A DNA stretch of 64,000 bases from an uncultured Porphyromonadaceae bacterium (lineage in GTDB: Bacteria; Bacteroidota; Bacteroidia; Bacteroidales; Muribaculaceae). The notes beneath the pieces were generated by a model. It was not told the origin of the DNA, searched no databases, and was given only the letters and a program-made list of their open reading frames with translations. The position numbers were made by a program, and so were the translations under genes. Positions 32,821 through 45,351 of this stretch are shown here, piece after piece. Location of the stretch: NCBI GenBank assembly GCA_900546365.1, contig URCF01000001.1, positions 1 to 64,000 on the forward strand. The letters are read 5' to 3'. Each line of letters begins with the position of its first letter. The stretch's first letter is position 1.

Positions 32821-35061
32821 TTAGGAGAGGCGGGAGAGCTGCCTGGGGTCGCCGACTAACCAGAGCACATCGCCTACGGCAAATCGTGTGGAGGCATCGG
32901 GGGTGAAGAATTCGCCGTTGCGCGCTATGCTCACCAGCAGAGCCTGATACTGGTTCCGGATTCCCGATTCGGCCACGCTCTTGTTAATCATGGGCGATTT
33001 GTCGCTCAGTTCCACCGAGGTGAGCTTGATGTCGTTTGGCGACACTGTGGATTCGTTCCCACTCATTTCGGGGGCTTCCACCACGGGCAGCAGCGTTTGT
33101 ATCTGTTCATCAGTACCTATCACTCCCAATGTGTCGCCCGGAAATATGCGCACCTCGCTGCCTGGCACCGGGATGGCATGGTTGCCACGCTGGATTGAAG
33201 CCACGCTCACGCCATAGCGTTGGCGCAGGCCGGAGTCGCGAAGCCGTTCGCCTACAAACGGGCACCCCTGTCCAACCGACATGAAGGCGAGATGGAGATC
33301 GGCCACCACATTGTTGTTACGTCCCGACCGTCTGAGTTCGCGCTCGTTGAGGTTGTCGATAAATCGCTGCTCGATGTTGCGCAGGTGCAGGCGGATGCGG
33401 TTGCTGAGCAGCAGGGCTATAAGCACAAACACTGCCACGCCGCACACAAACGCTGTGCTCCACGAATACAAGCTTTTTAGTTCATACACTATGAATCCCA
33501 GTGCAAGCACAAGCCTGAACAGGGTCATGACCACCAGCGGCACTCGCGAACGGGAATTGGCATTTTTCAGCTTCCGTCGCTCGTAGGTTTTGGTTGCCGG
33601 AATGGCGAGCGCAAACAGAAACGGCGACATGGCTGTGAGGGTGACAACGGCGCATATAAGCCTGCCCCATCCGGAGCTCATCCGGGTGAGCAGCGGCAGA
33701 AGCCAGCCCTTGCTTATCAGTACAATAGCTATCAGTATGGCGGCATAGATCAATATCCGCCACACATAGCGGCGAAGCACCGATTTCCACAAGCTTGCCG
33801 TGGCGGCTTCTGTGCCCGCCTGGGTGGAGTAGCGGTTGATGAGGAATTGCAGATTGCGCGGCAGCATTTTTGCCACAATGTTGTAGGCCGGGTCGGCCAT
33901 CCTTATGAAGTAGGGGGTGGTGAATGTGGTGAGTACCGACACAGCCACCACTATCGGATAGATGGTGGCATCGAGCACTCCAAGGCTCATGCCGAGGGTG
34001 GCGATGATGAATGCGAACTCACCAATCTGAGTCAATGAGAATCCCGACTCCATGGCCACTTTGAGCGATTGTCCGGTGACAAGCATGCCGAATGTGCCGA
34101 ACAGTATCATGCCCACTATCACCACGCCCGACAGAAGCAGTATCGGCCCCGCGTAGGTGACTATCACTTCGGGGTTGACCATCATGCCCACAGATATGAA
34201 GAACACCGAGCCGAAAAGGTCCTTGACCGGCATTGTGACTTTTTCAATCCTTTCGGCAAAACTGGTGCCCGCTATTATCGAACCCATCACAAACGCTCCG
34301 AGCGCAAGTGAGAATCCGCACATCGCCGACACTACGGCCATCCCCAGACAAAGCCCCATTGACACTATCACGAGAGTTTCGGAATTGAGATACCCCCGGA
34401 TGCTGTTGAGCAGGCTCGGAAGCACAAACACTCCCACCAGAAACCATATCACGAGGAAAAACACCAGCTTGCTGATGCTGTAGAGCATCTCTCCGCCGGC
34501 CACCGAGTTGTTCACCGCTATCGACGACAGAATCACCATCATCACCACCGCAAAAAGGTCTTCGACTATCAGCACGGCAAACACCAGCGAGGCAAATTTT
34601 TTGTGCTGGATGCCGAGGTCGTTGAACGCCTTGATGATGATGGTGGTGGATGACATGCTCAACATTCCGCCCAAAAACAAGCAGTTGATGTTGCTGAACC
34701 CGAGCACATGGCCTATGGCAAACCCCGCGCACATCATTCCGCCCATGATTATCAGCGCGGTGACAACGGCCGAGCCTCCGGCGTTGAGCAGCTTCTTGAA
34801 CGAGAACTCCAGTCCGAGCGAGAACAGAAGCACTATGATACCGATCTGTGCCCAGAAGTCGATGTTGCTCTCGGTGGTGACCGATGGCAGATAGGTGAAA
34901 TGCGGGCTGGCCAGAAATCCGGCAACAATGTAGCCAAGCACCACAGGCTGCTTGATCCATTTGAAAAACACTGTGGTGAACGCGCCCAATATCAGTATGA
35001 ACGCGAGGTCGGATATCAGGCTTTCTATGCTTAGGGCAGCAGTGGCGGTGGCGAGTATCAT
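32821..35061 (-). CDS. CPA2-type cation:proton antiporter with C-terminal RCK_C domains
   Basis: The 746-residue protein has about 12 transmembrane segments of the Na+/H+ or K+/H+ exchanger (KefB-like) family in its first half. FSLGLEFSFKKL and the SMSSTTIIIKAF/VEDLFAVVMM segments match the transport core. Further hydrophobic segments follow (about 415-530). The C-terminal part holds two TrkA-C (RCK_C) regulatory domains, for example GSEVRIFPGDTLGVIGTDEQI and FAVGDVLWLVGDPRQL. It probably exchanges K+ or Na+ for protons across the inner membrane under ligand control. Its start overlaps the MgtC-like gene stop as ATGA. Confidence 0.88.
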   Translation of the reverse strand: MILATATAALSIESLISDLAFILILGAFTTVFFKWIKQPVVLGYIVAGFLASPHFTYLPSVTTESNIDFWAQIGIIVLLFSLGLEFSFKKLLNAGGSAVVTALIIMGGMMCAGFAIGHVLGFSNINCLFLGGMLSMSSTTIIIKAFNDLGIQHKKFASLVFAVLIVEDLFAVVMMVILSSIAVNNSVAGGEMLYSISKLVFFLVIWFLVGVFVLPSLLNSIRGYLNSETLVIVSMGLCLGMAVVSAMCGFSLALGAFVMGSIIAGTSFAERIEKVTMPVKDLFGSVFFISVGMMVNPEVIVTYAGPILLLSGVVIVGMILFGTFGMLVTGQSLKVAMESGFSLTQIGEFAFIIATLGMSLGVLDATIYPIVVAVSVLTTFTTPYFIRMADPAYNIVAKMLPRNLQFLINRYSTQAGTEAATASLWKSVLRRYVWRILIYAAILIAIVLISKGWLLPLLTRMSSGWGRLICAVVTLTAMSPFLFALAIPATKTYERRKLKNANSRSRVPLVVMTLFRLVLALGFIVYELKSLYSWSTAFVCGVAVFVLIALLLSNRIRLHLRNIEQRFIDNLNERELRRSGRNNNVVADLHLAFMSVGQGCPFVGERLRDSGLRQRYGVSVASIQRGNHAIPVPGSEVRIFPGDTLGVIGTDEQIQTLLPVVEAPEMSGNESTVSPNDIKLTSVELSDKSPMINKSVAESGIRNQYQALLVSIARNGEFFTPDASTRFAVGDVLWLVGDPRQLSRLS

Positions 35062-35774
35062 ATTGAAACCTGTGTGGCCAAAGATATTGAATCAGTGGGA
35101 TTGAGTTCGCGGAGCTCAGCAAACAGATGGATATAGTCGGTGTTCTCCTTCACCAGCACCACAAGGTTGAGCCTTGTGCTCGGGTCCTTGAAATCATACT
35201 CCACATACACATTTATCAAATGCACTCTGAATCTCTTCAGTGCCCGGCGGTAGCCGTTGATGTCGCGCACCACACCATCCACTTTTATGCGGATAATGCG
35301 GGTTTCGACGCCCACATGCACCTTGTGCTCTATCTGCTCCAAAAGCAGCAGCACCACAAGGATAAGCACTGTGGATACTATCGATACGGCATACATCCCC
35401 ACGCCTACGGCCATGCCGATGGCGGCCACAATCCATATTCCGGCGGCAGTGGTAAGTCCGCGCACCGACCCTTTCATCTGGATTATGGCTCCGGCACCGA
35501 GAAAACCGATGCCGGTCACCACCTGCGCCGCTATTCGTCCGGGGTCACCGTTCTTCAGGCCAAGATACTCCTGCGGCACATATATGCTCAGAATCATGGC
35601 GAGGGTGGCACCCATCGATATCAGGGCGAAGGTGCGTATCCCCGCTATCTGGCCTTTGCGTTTGCGCTCCCACCCCACCATGCTTCCGAGCAGCATGCTC
35701 AGGAACAGCTTGAACACCGACGATGTGGTGGTGACTTCAACGCTGTTGACGGCGGTGAGAAATTCATCAAACAT
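35058..35774 (-). CDS. MgtC/SapB family membrane protein
   Basis: The 238-residue product has the MgtC N-terminal membrane domain with LGSMVGWERKRKGQIAGIRT, GFLGAGAII and VRGLTTAAGIW, the diagnostic MgtC motifs. A C-terminal cytosolic domain of ACT-like size follows. Known relatives act in Mg2+ limitation and membrane-potential homeostasis. It lies between the coiled-coil gene (12 bp upstream) and the antiporter gene (ATGA overlap), so ion homeostasis is a shared theme. Confidence 0.9.
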   Translation of the reverse strand: MFDEFLTAVNSVEVTTTSSVFKLFLSMLLGSMVGWERKRKGQIAGIRTFALISMGATLAMILSIYVPQEYLGLKNGDPGRIAAQVVTGIGFLGAGAIIQMKGSVRGLTTAAGIWIVAAIGMAVGVGMYAVSIVSTVLILVVLLLLEQIEHKVHVGVETRIIRIKVDGVVRDINGYRRALKRFRVHLINVYVEYDFKDPSTRLNLVVLVKENTDYIHLFAELRELNPTDSISLATQVSI

Positions 35775-35786
35775 CGCTGGCCGGGA

Positions 35787-36695
35787 TTATTTCAAAGTGA
35801 AGTGACGCGATGCAAGACGGAAGTTGTCGGCAAACAGTTCCACGGTGTAGTCGCCGGGGGTGAGGGCGGTGTTCACATCCCAATAGATGTGGATGCCGGA
35901 AATTTCCTCGCCGGAGTATTCTATCACCTTTTTGGCGGTGCAGGGGAGCGAGCCGCCTTCAAATGTGAAGCTGCCTGCATTGCCGAGCAGCGATCCTTCG
36001 GGCGACACAATGCGCAGATATATTGTTTTGGCTCCCACAGGGGTGCTGTTGTTCTGCGGGATGGTGAACGACACCATCAGCTGACGGGCCTTGGCCACTT
36101 TTTTCTCTGTTTTCCCTTTCTTGTTGAGTGCGGTGAGCGACACGCCGGTCACATTGAGCTTCTCGGCGAGGGTCATCCTCTCGTTGAGATGCTCGTTCTT
36201 GCGGCTCACTTCCTGCACCTGGCTCGACAGGGCCTGATTCTCATTGCGGATCTCTTCGTTCTCGCTGCGCAGTCCGGCGTTCTCCTTGCTCAGGGAGTCC
36301 ACCTGGGCTATGTAGTGTTTGAGCAGACCGCGCAGGGTAGCAATCTCGCCTTCAAGCTGACGCACACGCTCGCGGCTTTTTTTCTTCTCCGAGTTCAGCT
36401 CCTTGATCAGCTCCTCCACCTTCTGCTTGGCGGCTGTGTATTTGGCCATGATGGTGTCGTTGGCCACCTGGGTGGCCTGATTCTCGTACATGGCAAACTC
36501 CTTGTTGATGGCAGCGAACTCATTGCTCAGCGACAGTTGCTCGTTGGTGAGCTGCAGCTGCTCGTTCTCGGCCTGAGCCACATCCACCTGCTTTTTAAGC
36601 GATGTCACCTGTATCACGCTGAAAGCTATGGCTATGACGAGCAGGGCCACAGCTGCTATTGTTATCCACAGAAATAGTTTGTTCTTGTCCTTCAT
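35787..36695 (-). CDS. Membrane-anchored coiled-coil protein with C-terminal beta domain
   Basis: The 302-residue protein has a short cytosolic start, one transmembrane helix (about residues 8-28) and a long coiled coil (about 30-185, heptads rich in Leu, Glu and Gln). A C-terminal beta-rich domain of about 110 residues follows, with KTIYLRIVSPEGSLLG and GDYTVELF. The orientation suggests the coiled coil and beta domain are periplasmic. I do not recognise a named family; similar conserved hypothetical proteins occur in Bacteroidetes. It lies 28 bp after secA and 12 bp before the MgtC-like gene. Confidence 0.65.
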   Translation of the reverse strand: MKDKNKLFLWITIAAVALLVIAIAFSVIQVTSLKKQVDVAQAENEQLQLTNEQLSLSNEFAAINKEFAMYENQATQVANDTIMAKYTAAKQKVEELIKELNSEKKKSRERVRQLEGEIATLRGLLKHYIAQVDSLSKENAGLRSENEEIRNENQALSSQVQEVSRKNEHLNERMTLAEKLNVTGVSLTALNKKGKTEKKVAKARQLMVSFTIPQNNSTPVGAKTIYLRIVSPEGSLLGNAGSFTFEGGSLPCTAKKVIEYSGEEISGIHIYWDVNTALTPGDYTVELFADNFRLASRHFTLK

Positions 36696-36723
36696 TGCTA
36701 TACGTTATTGAGGATTTGCAATC

Positions 36724-40056
<3,333 letters not shown>

Positions 40057-40132
40057 GTATGTGGTTGTGTTTTAATTTCTTAATGATGTGTTAAATGGTA
40101 ACCCCGGTGGAGGCTACCTGAAAAATCAAATG

Positions 40133-40140
40133 CAAAGATA
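40133..40140 (-). promoter_or_regulatory. Bacteroidetes -7 element before secA
   Basis: TATCTTTG on the minus strand is an exact TAnnTTTG match about 77 bp before the secA start codon. Confidence 0.6.
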
Positions 40141-40179
40141 CGATTTTTTGGTTGATTAAGGTTCTTTAAACCTCCAAAA

Positions 40180-41766
40180 TCACAATAGTAAATGGGTGTG
40201 GGTGGCTGCGTTGGGCGACCGCACTCTTATCAATCTGCATATTGAAGGGCACACAGCGCGGGCATCCACCGGCTCTGTCTCCACTTTGGAGGCCACGCCT
40301 GGAGCCATCATCAGCAGCGGATAGCTGGCTGAACTTGCGCGTTTCACCACATTGGGGGTGGTGGAGCCGCTGGGATCTTCGATCACCTCCCATCCGGGGT
40401 TGATCTCTATCGCCACATCGCCGGAGTGGGCCAGTACGGTGTTGCGTTTCAACGCCTCGGGGCGGTCGCCGGCTCTTGCGGCGGTCACATCCTCGATGCT
40501 GTAGGTGGAGCTCACTCCCTCCATCCGTCCAAGGAAGTCGGCTGCCTCGGCGCGAAGGTCGGACAGGTTCAGCTCTTTCTCTTTGATCAGATTGTGGTTG
40601 AGGTAGAAATGATTATTGAAATATCCTGACACCCAGTCGCCGTTGCCGTGCACAGCCATGAGATACATGTTGAGCAGCGACATTGCACGGCGGGCGGAGA
40701 ACTGTCCGTAGGGCACGCCCCATTTCTCCTCGTCTCTGCGCGATGATGGTGGCGCGGGCACTCCTGCCATCCACACCACACTGTTCTGTCCCCCGGCGGT
40801 GCTCTCCACCAGGTTGAGCAGCTTGGTAATCTCGCGGTCAAGACGCAGATAGCTGTCCATCAGCTCCATTCTTGTGTCGGAGCTGCCCGAGTGCACATAC
40901 GGGGCCACAGTATATACCACATTGAGCATATCCATCCCCGGATTGCGTCCCATATTGAGCGTGGTGAGCAGGTCGCTCGCCATTGCTGTCACTTCGCCAT
41001 TACCTTTGGGGCTAAGTTTCAGCTTCTTGTAACCATCTGGATCGGAGCGGCGGAATGTGTATTTGAACGATGGCTGCGTGCACCCTATTGCCGGGCCGTA
41101 GGCTGACGACGGCAGGAGGGGAGTCCACACCATAGTGTCGATTCTTCCCGACAGCGGTGTCTTGTAGTTGCGCACCGTCACAGCGCGGGGCACATCGGTG
41201 TAGTAGGTGGTAGTGGCCCAATGGCCGTTGGCGTTGTTGATCCAGAAAGCTGAGTTTCCTGCATGGCCTGCGGTGATGATAGCTTCATGGCTGTTGGGAG
41301 CCACAGAGGTCACCACACCTTGGGCATCCATCCGAATCTCGTCGGCCAGAGTGCTCACCTTTATATTCTTCGGCGAGAGAGTCTCGTCGGTGAAATTTCC
41401 TATTTTGGAAGCGTCAAACAGTATATGCTGTCCGCGCTTGGTGGACGGTTCATACACATAGCTGCCGCTGATGCCGTTCACCTGAGGGGCTGCCCCGGTG
41501 TAGAGCATGGCGGTGGCCGATGCTGCGTCCATGTTGGGCCCGTAGTCCAGCGAGGTGATATTCACCCCCTGGTCCATAAGCTTTTTCAATCCGCCGTTGC
41601 CGAAATAGCTCCGCAGCAGCTGCAGCATATTGTAGTCCAGCCCTTCCACGGTTATCCCCACCACAAGGCGCGGGCGCGGCAATGGCTGCTGTCCGGTGGC
41701 CGCTGTGGCTATCATGGCCGTCAGCAGCAGGGCGGTGAGGCGCGATATGTTATGCTTTTGTGCCAA
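40180..41766 (-). CDS. Exported alkaline-phosphatase-superfamily protein
   Basis: The 528-residue product has a signal peptide ending in AATGQ. An alkaline phosphatase superfamily (PafA/NPP-like) domain follows. The conserved block around the Thr nucleophile appears as DAASATAMLYTGAAPQVNGI, and a second metal-ligand region as SGDVAIEINPGWEV. It probably hydrolyses phosphate mono- or diesters in the periplasm. The start codon appears to be TTG (41766), because an in-frame stop lies just upstream and no ATG precedes the signal peptide. It overlaps the end of the DUF4105 gene by 17 bp, consistent with coupling. Confidence 0.8.
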   Translation of the reverse strand: MAQKHNISRLTALLLTAMIATAATGQQPLPRPRLVVGITVEGLDYNMLQLLRSYFGNGGLKKLMDQGVNITSLDYGPNMDAASATAMLYTGAAPQVNGISGSYVYEPSTKRGQHILFDASKIGNFTDETLSPKNIKVSTLADEIRMDAQGVVTSVAPNSHEAIITAGHAGNSAFWINNANGHWATTTYYTDVPRAVTVRNYKTPLSGRIDTMVWTPLLPSSAYGPAIGCTQPSFKYTFRRSDPDGYKKLKLSPKGNGEVTAMASDLLTTLNMGRNPGMDMLNVVYTVAPYVHSGSSDTRMELMDSYLRLDREITKLLNLVESTAGGQNSVVWMAGVPAPPSSRRDEEKWGVPYGQFSARRAMSLLNMYLMAVHGNGDWVSGYFNNHFYLNHNLIKEKELNLSDLRAEAADFLGRMEGVSSTYSIEDVTAARAGDRPEALKRNTVLAHSGDVAIEINPGWEVIEDPSGSTTPNVVKRASSASYPLLMMAPGVASKVETEPVDARAVCPSICRLIRVRSPNAATHTHLLL

Positions 41767-42943
41767 TATTGATGATGATATAGGTTACGGCTCGTGTGGC
41801 ATCGGCCAGCAGCAGCGGGCCAAATGCTGCATTACCGCTCTGGATGCCAAACACCCATGTGGCGGCAAACGACACTATCGCACACAGATTGAGCCATTGA
41901 TATATATATAATGCGTTTCTTCCTTTTTTGTTCCATAAAAGTGCGGGCACCAGCATACACAGCGGATTAATCCACAGTATGAGATAGTTGGGCGAGGTGG
42001 CTTCATGCTCCGACACCAGCACCAGAAATGCTATCACCAATCCGGTGACGCCCAGCAGGGTGTAGAATATGGCGTCGAGCCAGCGGCTGAGGTGGCCGGA
42101 GCGGATGTTGCGCCATGATATCCACATCACCAGCGCCATCAGCACCACGCTCCAGAAAATTGGTGTGGCGTACCATGGCGTGGGAGAGAGCACAGTGCCT
42201 TCCGCGCTGCCGGGGGTGAGAATGTTGGTTTGGGTGACCAGCGGCATGGCTCTGCCGCACGAATCGGTGATGGTGGCCGATGCCGCCATCTCCATGAGGC
42301 TCTGCGGCGCGAACATCTGCTCGCGGTTGGTGATTGGAAAATCTATCCCGGAGCCGAGAGCGAGGTCGATGCCGAACTGATACCACGGATAGTTGCGGTG
42401 GTAGCGGCGCATCACGGCGCGCCAGGTGTCACCCTCGGCGGCTGCCGCAGGTGTGCCGAAATTGATTTCGCTGCCGAGCACCGATTCAATCAACGCCATG
42501 GGGCGAGTGGCGCAGTTGTTGCGCACATAGTTGTAGCGGTACACACGGTTTTGCGGAGTACAGTTCTCCATCACCAGCTCCATCACCCGTATGGCTTGCT
42601 GAGGTGTGAGGTTGAGCACCTGCTCGGTCACTCTGCGATGCTCGTGGATATACTGGGCCAGAAACAGGTCGGTGGGGCAAATGCCTGCCATGTAGTCGGT
42701 TTCGCCTTTTACGAAGCGATACACGAAGTTGGGCGAGTCAAAGTCAAACAATCCCCAGTTGGCCACCATGTCGCTGCCGGGGAATTTCAGCCGCAGCCCG
42801 GTGTGACCTTCCAGCTCATAGATGTCGCATCCCGGCGCACAGGTGAGCAGCGACACCGTAGGTGCCGACAACACACTGTCAGGCTTCTGCCCGAAGGCAG
42901 AAGCCGTACACAGTAGCAGTATTGTCAACAGCAGTTGCTTCAT
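41750..42943 (-). CDS. DUF4105 membrane protein
   Basis: The 397-residue product has a signal peptide ending in SAFGQ and a periplasmic DUF4105 domain (about 20-230). This domain contains NYVRNNCATRP with its conserved Asn-Asn-Cys. At least four transmembrane segments follow (about 255-395). DUF4105 resembles the N-terminal domain of lacto-N-biosidase-associated proteins and NlpC/P60-like folds; its function is not established. The ATG at 42943 opens the signal peptide. It begins two bases after the galE stop codon and overlaps the phosphatase gene, placing it in a galE operon. Confidence 0.8.
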   Translation of the reverse strand: MKQLLLTILLLCTASAFGQKPDSVLSAPTVSLLTCAPGCDIYELEGHTGLRLKFPGSDMVANWGLFDFDSPNFVYRFVKGETDYMAGICPTDLFLAQYIHEHRRVTEQVLNLTPQQAIRVMELVMENCTPQNRVYRYNYVRNNCATRPMALIESVLGSEINFGTPAAAAEGDTWRAVMRRYHRNYPWYQFGIDLALGSGIDFPITNREQMFAPQSLMEMAASATITDSCGRAMPLVTQTNILTPGSAEGTVLSPTPWYATPIFWSVVLMALVMWISWRNIRSGHLSRWLDAIFYTLLGVTGLVIAFLVLVSEHEATSPNYLILWINPLCMLVPALLWNKKGRNALYIYQWLNLCAIVSFAATWVFGIQSGNAAFGPLLLADATRAVTYIIINIGTKA

Positions 42944-42945
42944 TA

Positions 42946-43983
42946 TCACATCACGCCGCGCTCGCGGAGCTTGCACTGCCAGGCCCATGCCGAGCGCATG
43001 GTGTCGTCAATGCTCTCCTTGGCAGTCCAGCCAAGCACCTTGTTGGCATGTGTGGGGTCGGCCCACACTTTCTCGATGTCGCCTTCGCGGCGGCCAACAA
43101 TCTTGTGGGGCACCTTCACCCCGGTGGCACGCTCGAAAGCAGCTATGAGCTCGAGCACCGAAGTGCCGAGGCCGGTGCCGAGGTTGAAGATCTCGATCTT
43201 ATCCTCGCTCTTGTCGTTGAGCATACGCTCCACAGCTATCACATGAGCCTTGGCGAGGTCCACCACATTGATATAGTCGCGGATGCATGAGCCATCGGGG
43301 GTGTTGTAGTCATCGCCAAACACGCTCAGCTCCTTGCGGATGCCCATGGCTGTTTGGGTGAGGTAAGGTATGAGGTTCTGGGGCACGCCGTTGGGCAGCT
43401 CGCCGATTTCGGCGGTGGGGTGCGCTCCAACGGGGTTGAAATAGCGCAGTATCACACTCTTGATGGGAGCACCGGAGCGCACCACATCGGTTATTATCTC
43501 CTCGCTGATCTGCTTGGTGTTGCCGTATGGTGAGGTGGCGGGTTTGATGGGGGTGTTCTCGGTCACGGGGTTGTGGTCGGGTTCGCCATACACTGTGCAC
43601 GAGGAGGAGAACACAATCCCTTTCACATCGTATTCGGGCATGATTTCAAGCAGATTGAGCAGCGTGCCGAGATTGTTGCGGTAGTACAGGATAGGTTTGT
43701 GCATCGATTCGCCCACAGCCTTGCTTGCTGCGAAATTAATGATTCCCTTGATGCCGGGATAATCTTTCATCAGCTTGCGGAGCGCGGCAATGTCAGTACA
43801 GTCGGCCTCCACAAAGTCGGGGCGGATGCCGGTGATGCGTTCTATGCCGTTGAGCACATCAATGTTGCTGTTTGACAAATTGTCGATTATCACCACCGGA
43901 TAGCCGGCATTCTGAAGCTCTACCACTGTGTGGGAGCCGATATAACCGGTGCCACCGGTTACAAGGATACGAGGTTTTTCCAT
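42946..43983 (-). CDS. galE: UDP-glucose 4-epimerase
   Basis: GalE interconverts UDP-glucose and UDP-galactose, and in many bacteria also the N-acetyl forms, supplying sugars for surface glycans. The 345-residue short-chain dehydrogenase-type product has the NAD-binding TGGTGYIGSH at its N-terminus and the catalytic Tyr153/Lys157 pair in SPYGNTK. It heads an operon with the DUF4105 protein and the phosphatase and has its own promoter. Confidence 0.96.
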   Translation of the reverse strand: MEKPRILVTGGTGYIGSHTVVELQNAGYPVVIIDNLSNSNIDVLNGIERITGIRPDFVEADCTDIAALRKLMKDYPGIKGIINFAASKAVGESMHKPILYYRNNLGTLLNLLEIMPEYDVKGIVFSSSCTVYGEPDHNPVTENTPIKPATSPYGNTKQISEEIITDVVRSGAPIKSVILRYFNPVGAHPTAEIGELPNGVPQNLIPYLTQTAMGIRKELSVFGDDYNTPDGSCIRDYINVVDLAKAHVIAVERMLNDKSEDKIEIFNLGTGLGTSVLELIAAFERATGVKVPHKIVGRREGDIEKVWADPTHANKVLGWTAKESIDDTMRSAWAWQCKLRERGVM

Positions 43984-44024
43984 CGTTTCAAGATATTGGG
44001 AGTACTGTTTTCAATTCAATACTA

Positions 44025-44055
44025 CAAAGGTAACGCTTTAATCGCTAACTTGCAA
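44025..44055 (-). promoter_or_regulatory. Bacteroidetes promoter of galE
   Basis: On the minus strand TTG (44055-44053) is followed after 20 bases by TACCTTTG (44032-44025). The -33 half touches the end of umuC. Confidence 0.6.
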
Positions 44056-44058
44056 CTC

Positions 44059-45282
44059 TCAATGCCATTCTGTGCTGTTGCGCCGCTTCTGCTCCTCGGT
44101 TTCGGGACCCCGCTGCGTTGATGCTAGATGCACATCCACCCCCGATTGGGCGAGGGTGTCGAGAGTGCGCATCAGCTGTGTGCGCTTTCTGTCCTTGTCG
44201 TGGTCGCCGAACAGCGACAGCTGACGCTGCCCGGCGCTGATGGTTTTTATGGCCGACACTCCGGCGCGTTTATACCCGTACCCCGGTAGCCATACCTTTT
44301 CCAATGCCGCAGCGGCCGCCCGGGCTATCACCATGGTGTCGTTGCTCGGCTCGTCAAGCGTCACCGCCACCACCCCCGTGCGCTGTGGGGCGCGCTCGTG
44401 ATATGGATTGGTGGTGATGAACACTTCTATATTCACCGCCAGCCGTTTGTAGCGGCGAAGGTGCAACGCCACCGAGGAGGCATATTCCGCCACGCGGGCC
44501 GACAGCCCGGCATACTCATATATATCTGAGGCAAATGTGCGCGTGTGGCTCACAGTGTTGTGCACCGACCGGTGGCTCTCCCTGTCAAAACACGTTTTGC
44601 CGCGCAGCTCCCGGTGGGTACGCACCACATTCACCGAAAACGCCTGCGCTATATATTTCTCCGGAAACTCCGCAAACTGGGCAGCGTTCACAATCCCGGC
44701 ATTGGTGATCTTGCGCGTCAGCCTGCGGCCAAGGCCCCACACATCGCGTATGTCGGTCAGCTCCAGACCTTTTTTGATTTTCTCCTCGGTGTCCATCAGA
44801 CACACACCGCCGTAGCCTCTGTGCTTCTTGGCAAACCGTGCCGCCACCTTGGCCAAGGTTTTAGTGGTGGAGATACCTATCGACACCGGGATTCCGGTGT
44901 GGTCAAGCACCTCCGCTCTCACATATTTGCAGAAATCCACCGCTTCCGCTCCATCAAACTCTATATGCAGAAAAGCCTCATCGATGGAGTACACCTCTAT
45001 ATCCTCCACTATCGACCCCACAAGGTGCATCACCTTGGCAGAGATTTCATTGTAGAGACCATGGGTGGCCGGTAGCATCACTATCTTGTGGCGGTTAACG
45101 AGATGCTTCACCTTAAACATCGGTATTCCCCTCGTTATCCCCACAGCTTTGGCCTCATTGCTCATCGCCACCGCACATCCTCCGTTGGGGCCGCACACCA
45201 CCACCGGGCGACCTTTCAGCTCCGGGCGGAGGGTAAGCTCGCACGACACGAAAAAATTGTTGCAGTCCATCAGTGCTATCAT
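44059..45282 (-). CDS. umuC: Y-family DNA polymerase, UmuC type
   Basis: UmuC-type polymerases copy damaged DNA. The 407-residue product has the catalytic acidic residues in MIALMDCNNFFVSCE and YSIDEAFLHIE, a little-finger domain, and a QLSLF beta-clamp-binding motif near the C-terminus. The partner umuD, usually adjacent, is not present in the window, and no LexA-type palindrome is evident upstream. A TATCTTTG element lies just before the start codon. Confidence 0.92.
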   Translation of the reverse strand: MIALMDCNNFFVSCELTLRPELKGRPVVVCGPNGGCAVAMSNEAKAVGITRGIPMFKVKHLVNRHKIVMLPATHGLYNEISAKVMHLVGSIVEDIEVYSIDEAFLHIEFDGAEAVDFCKYVRAEVLDHTGIPVSIGISTTKTLAKVAARFAKKHRGYGGVCLMDTEEKIKKGLELTDIRDVWGLGRRLTRKITNAGIVNAAQFAEFPEKYIAQAFSVNVVRTHRELRGKTCFDRESHRSVHNTVSHTRTFASDIYEYAGLSARVAEYASSVALHLRRYKRLAVNIEVFITTNPYHERAPQRTGVVAVTLDEPSNDTMVIARAAAAALEKVWLPGYGYKRAGVSAIKTISAGQRQLSLFGDHDKDRKRTQLMRTLDTLAQSGVDVHLASTQRGPETEEQKRRNSTEWH

Positions 45283-45290
45283 ACGCTGTG

Positions 45291-45298
45291 CAAAGATA
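45291..45298 (-). promoter_or_regulatory. Bacteroidetes -7 element before umuC
   Basis: TATCTTTG on the minus strand is an exact TAnnTTTG match eight bases before the umuC start, giving a very short leader. Confidence 0.55.
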
Positions 45299-45351
45299 GC
45301 GCGCCTGCGGGCAATTTCCCTGCCCCCTGATGTTAAAAAATCTCTACACCC

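Noticed and set aside
35127..36677. Long plus-strand frame across the MgtC-like and coiled-coil genes
   Set aside because: It spans two real genes and their spacer, is His/Gln-rich without domain similarity, and the minus-strand genes have clear motifs and couplings.
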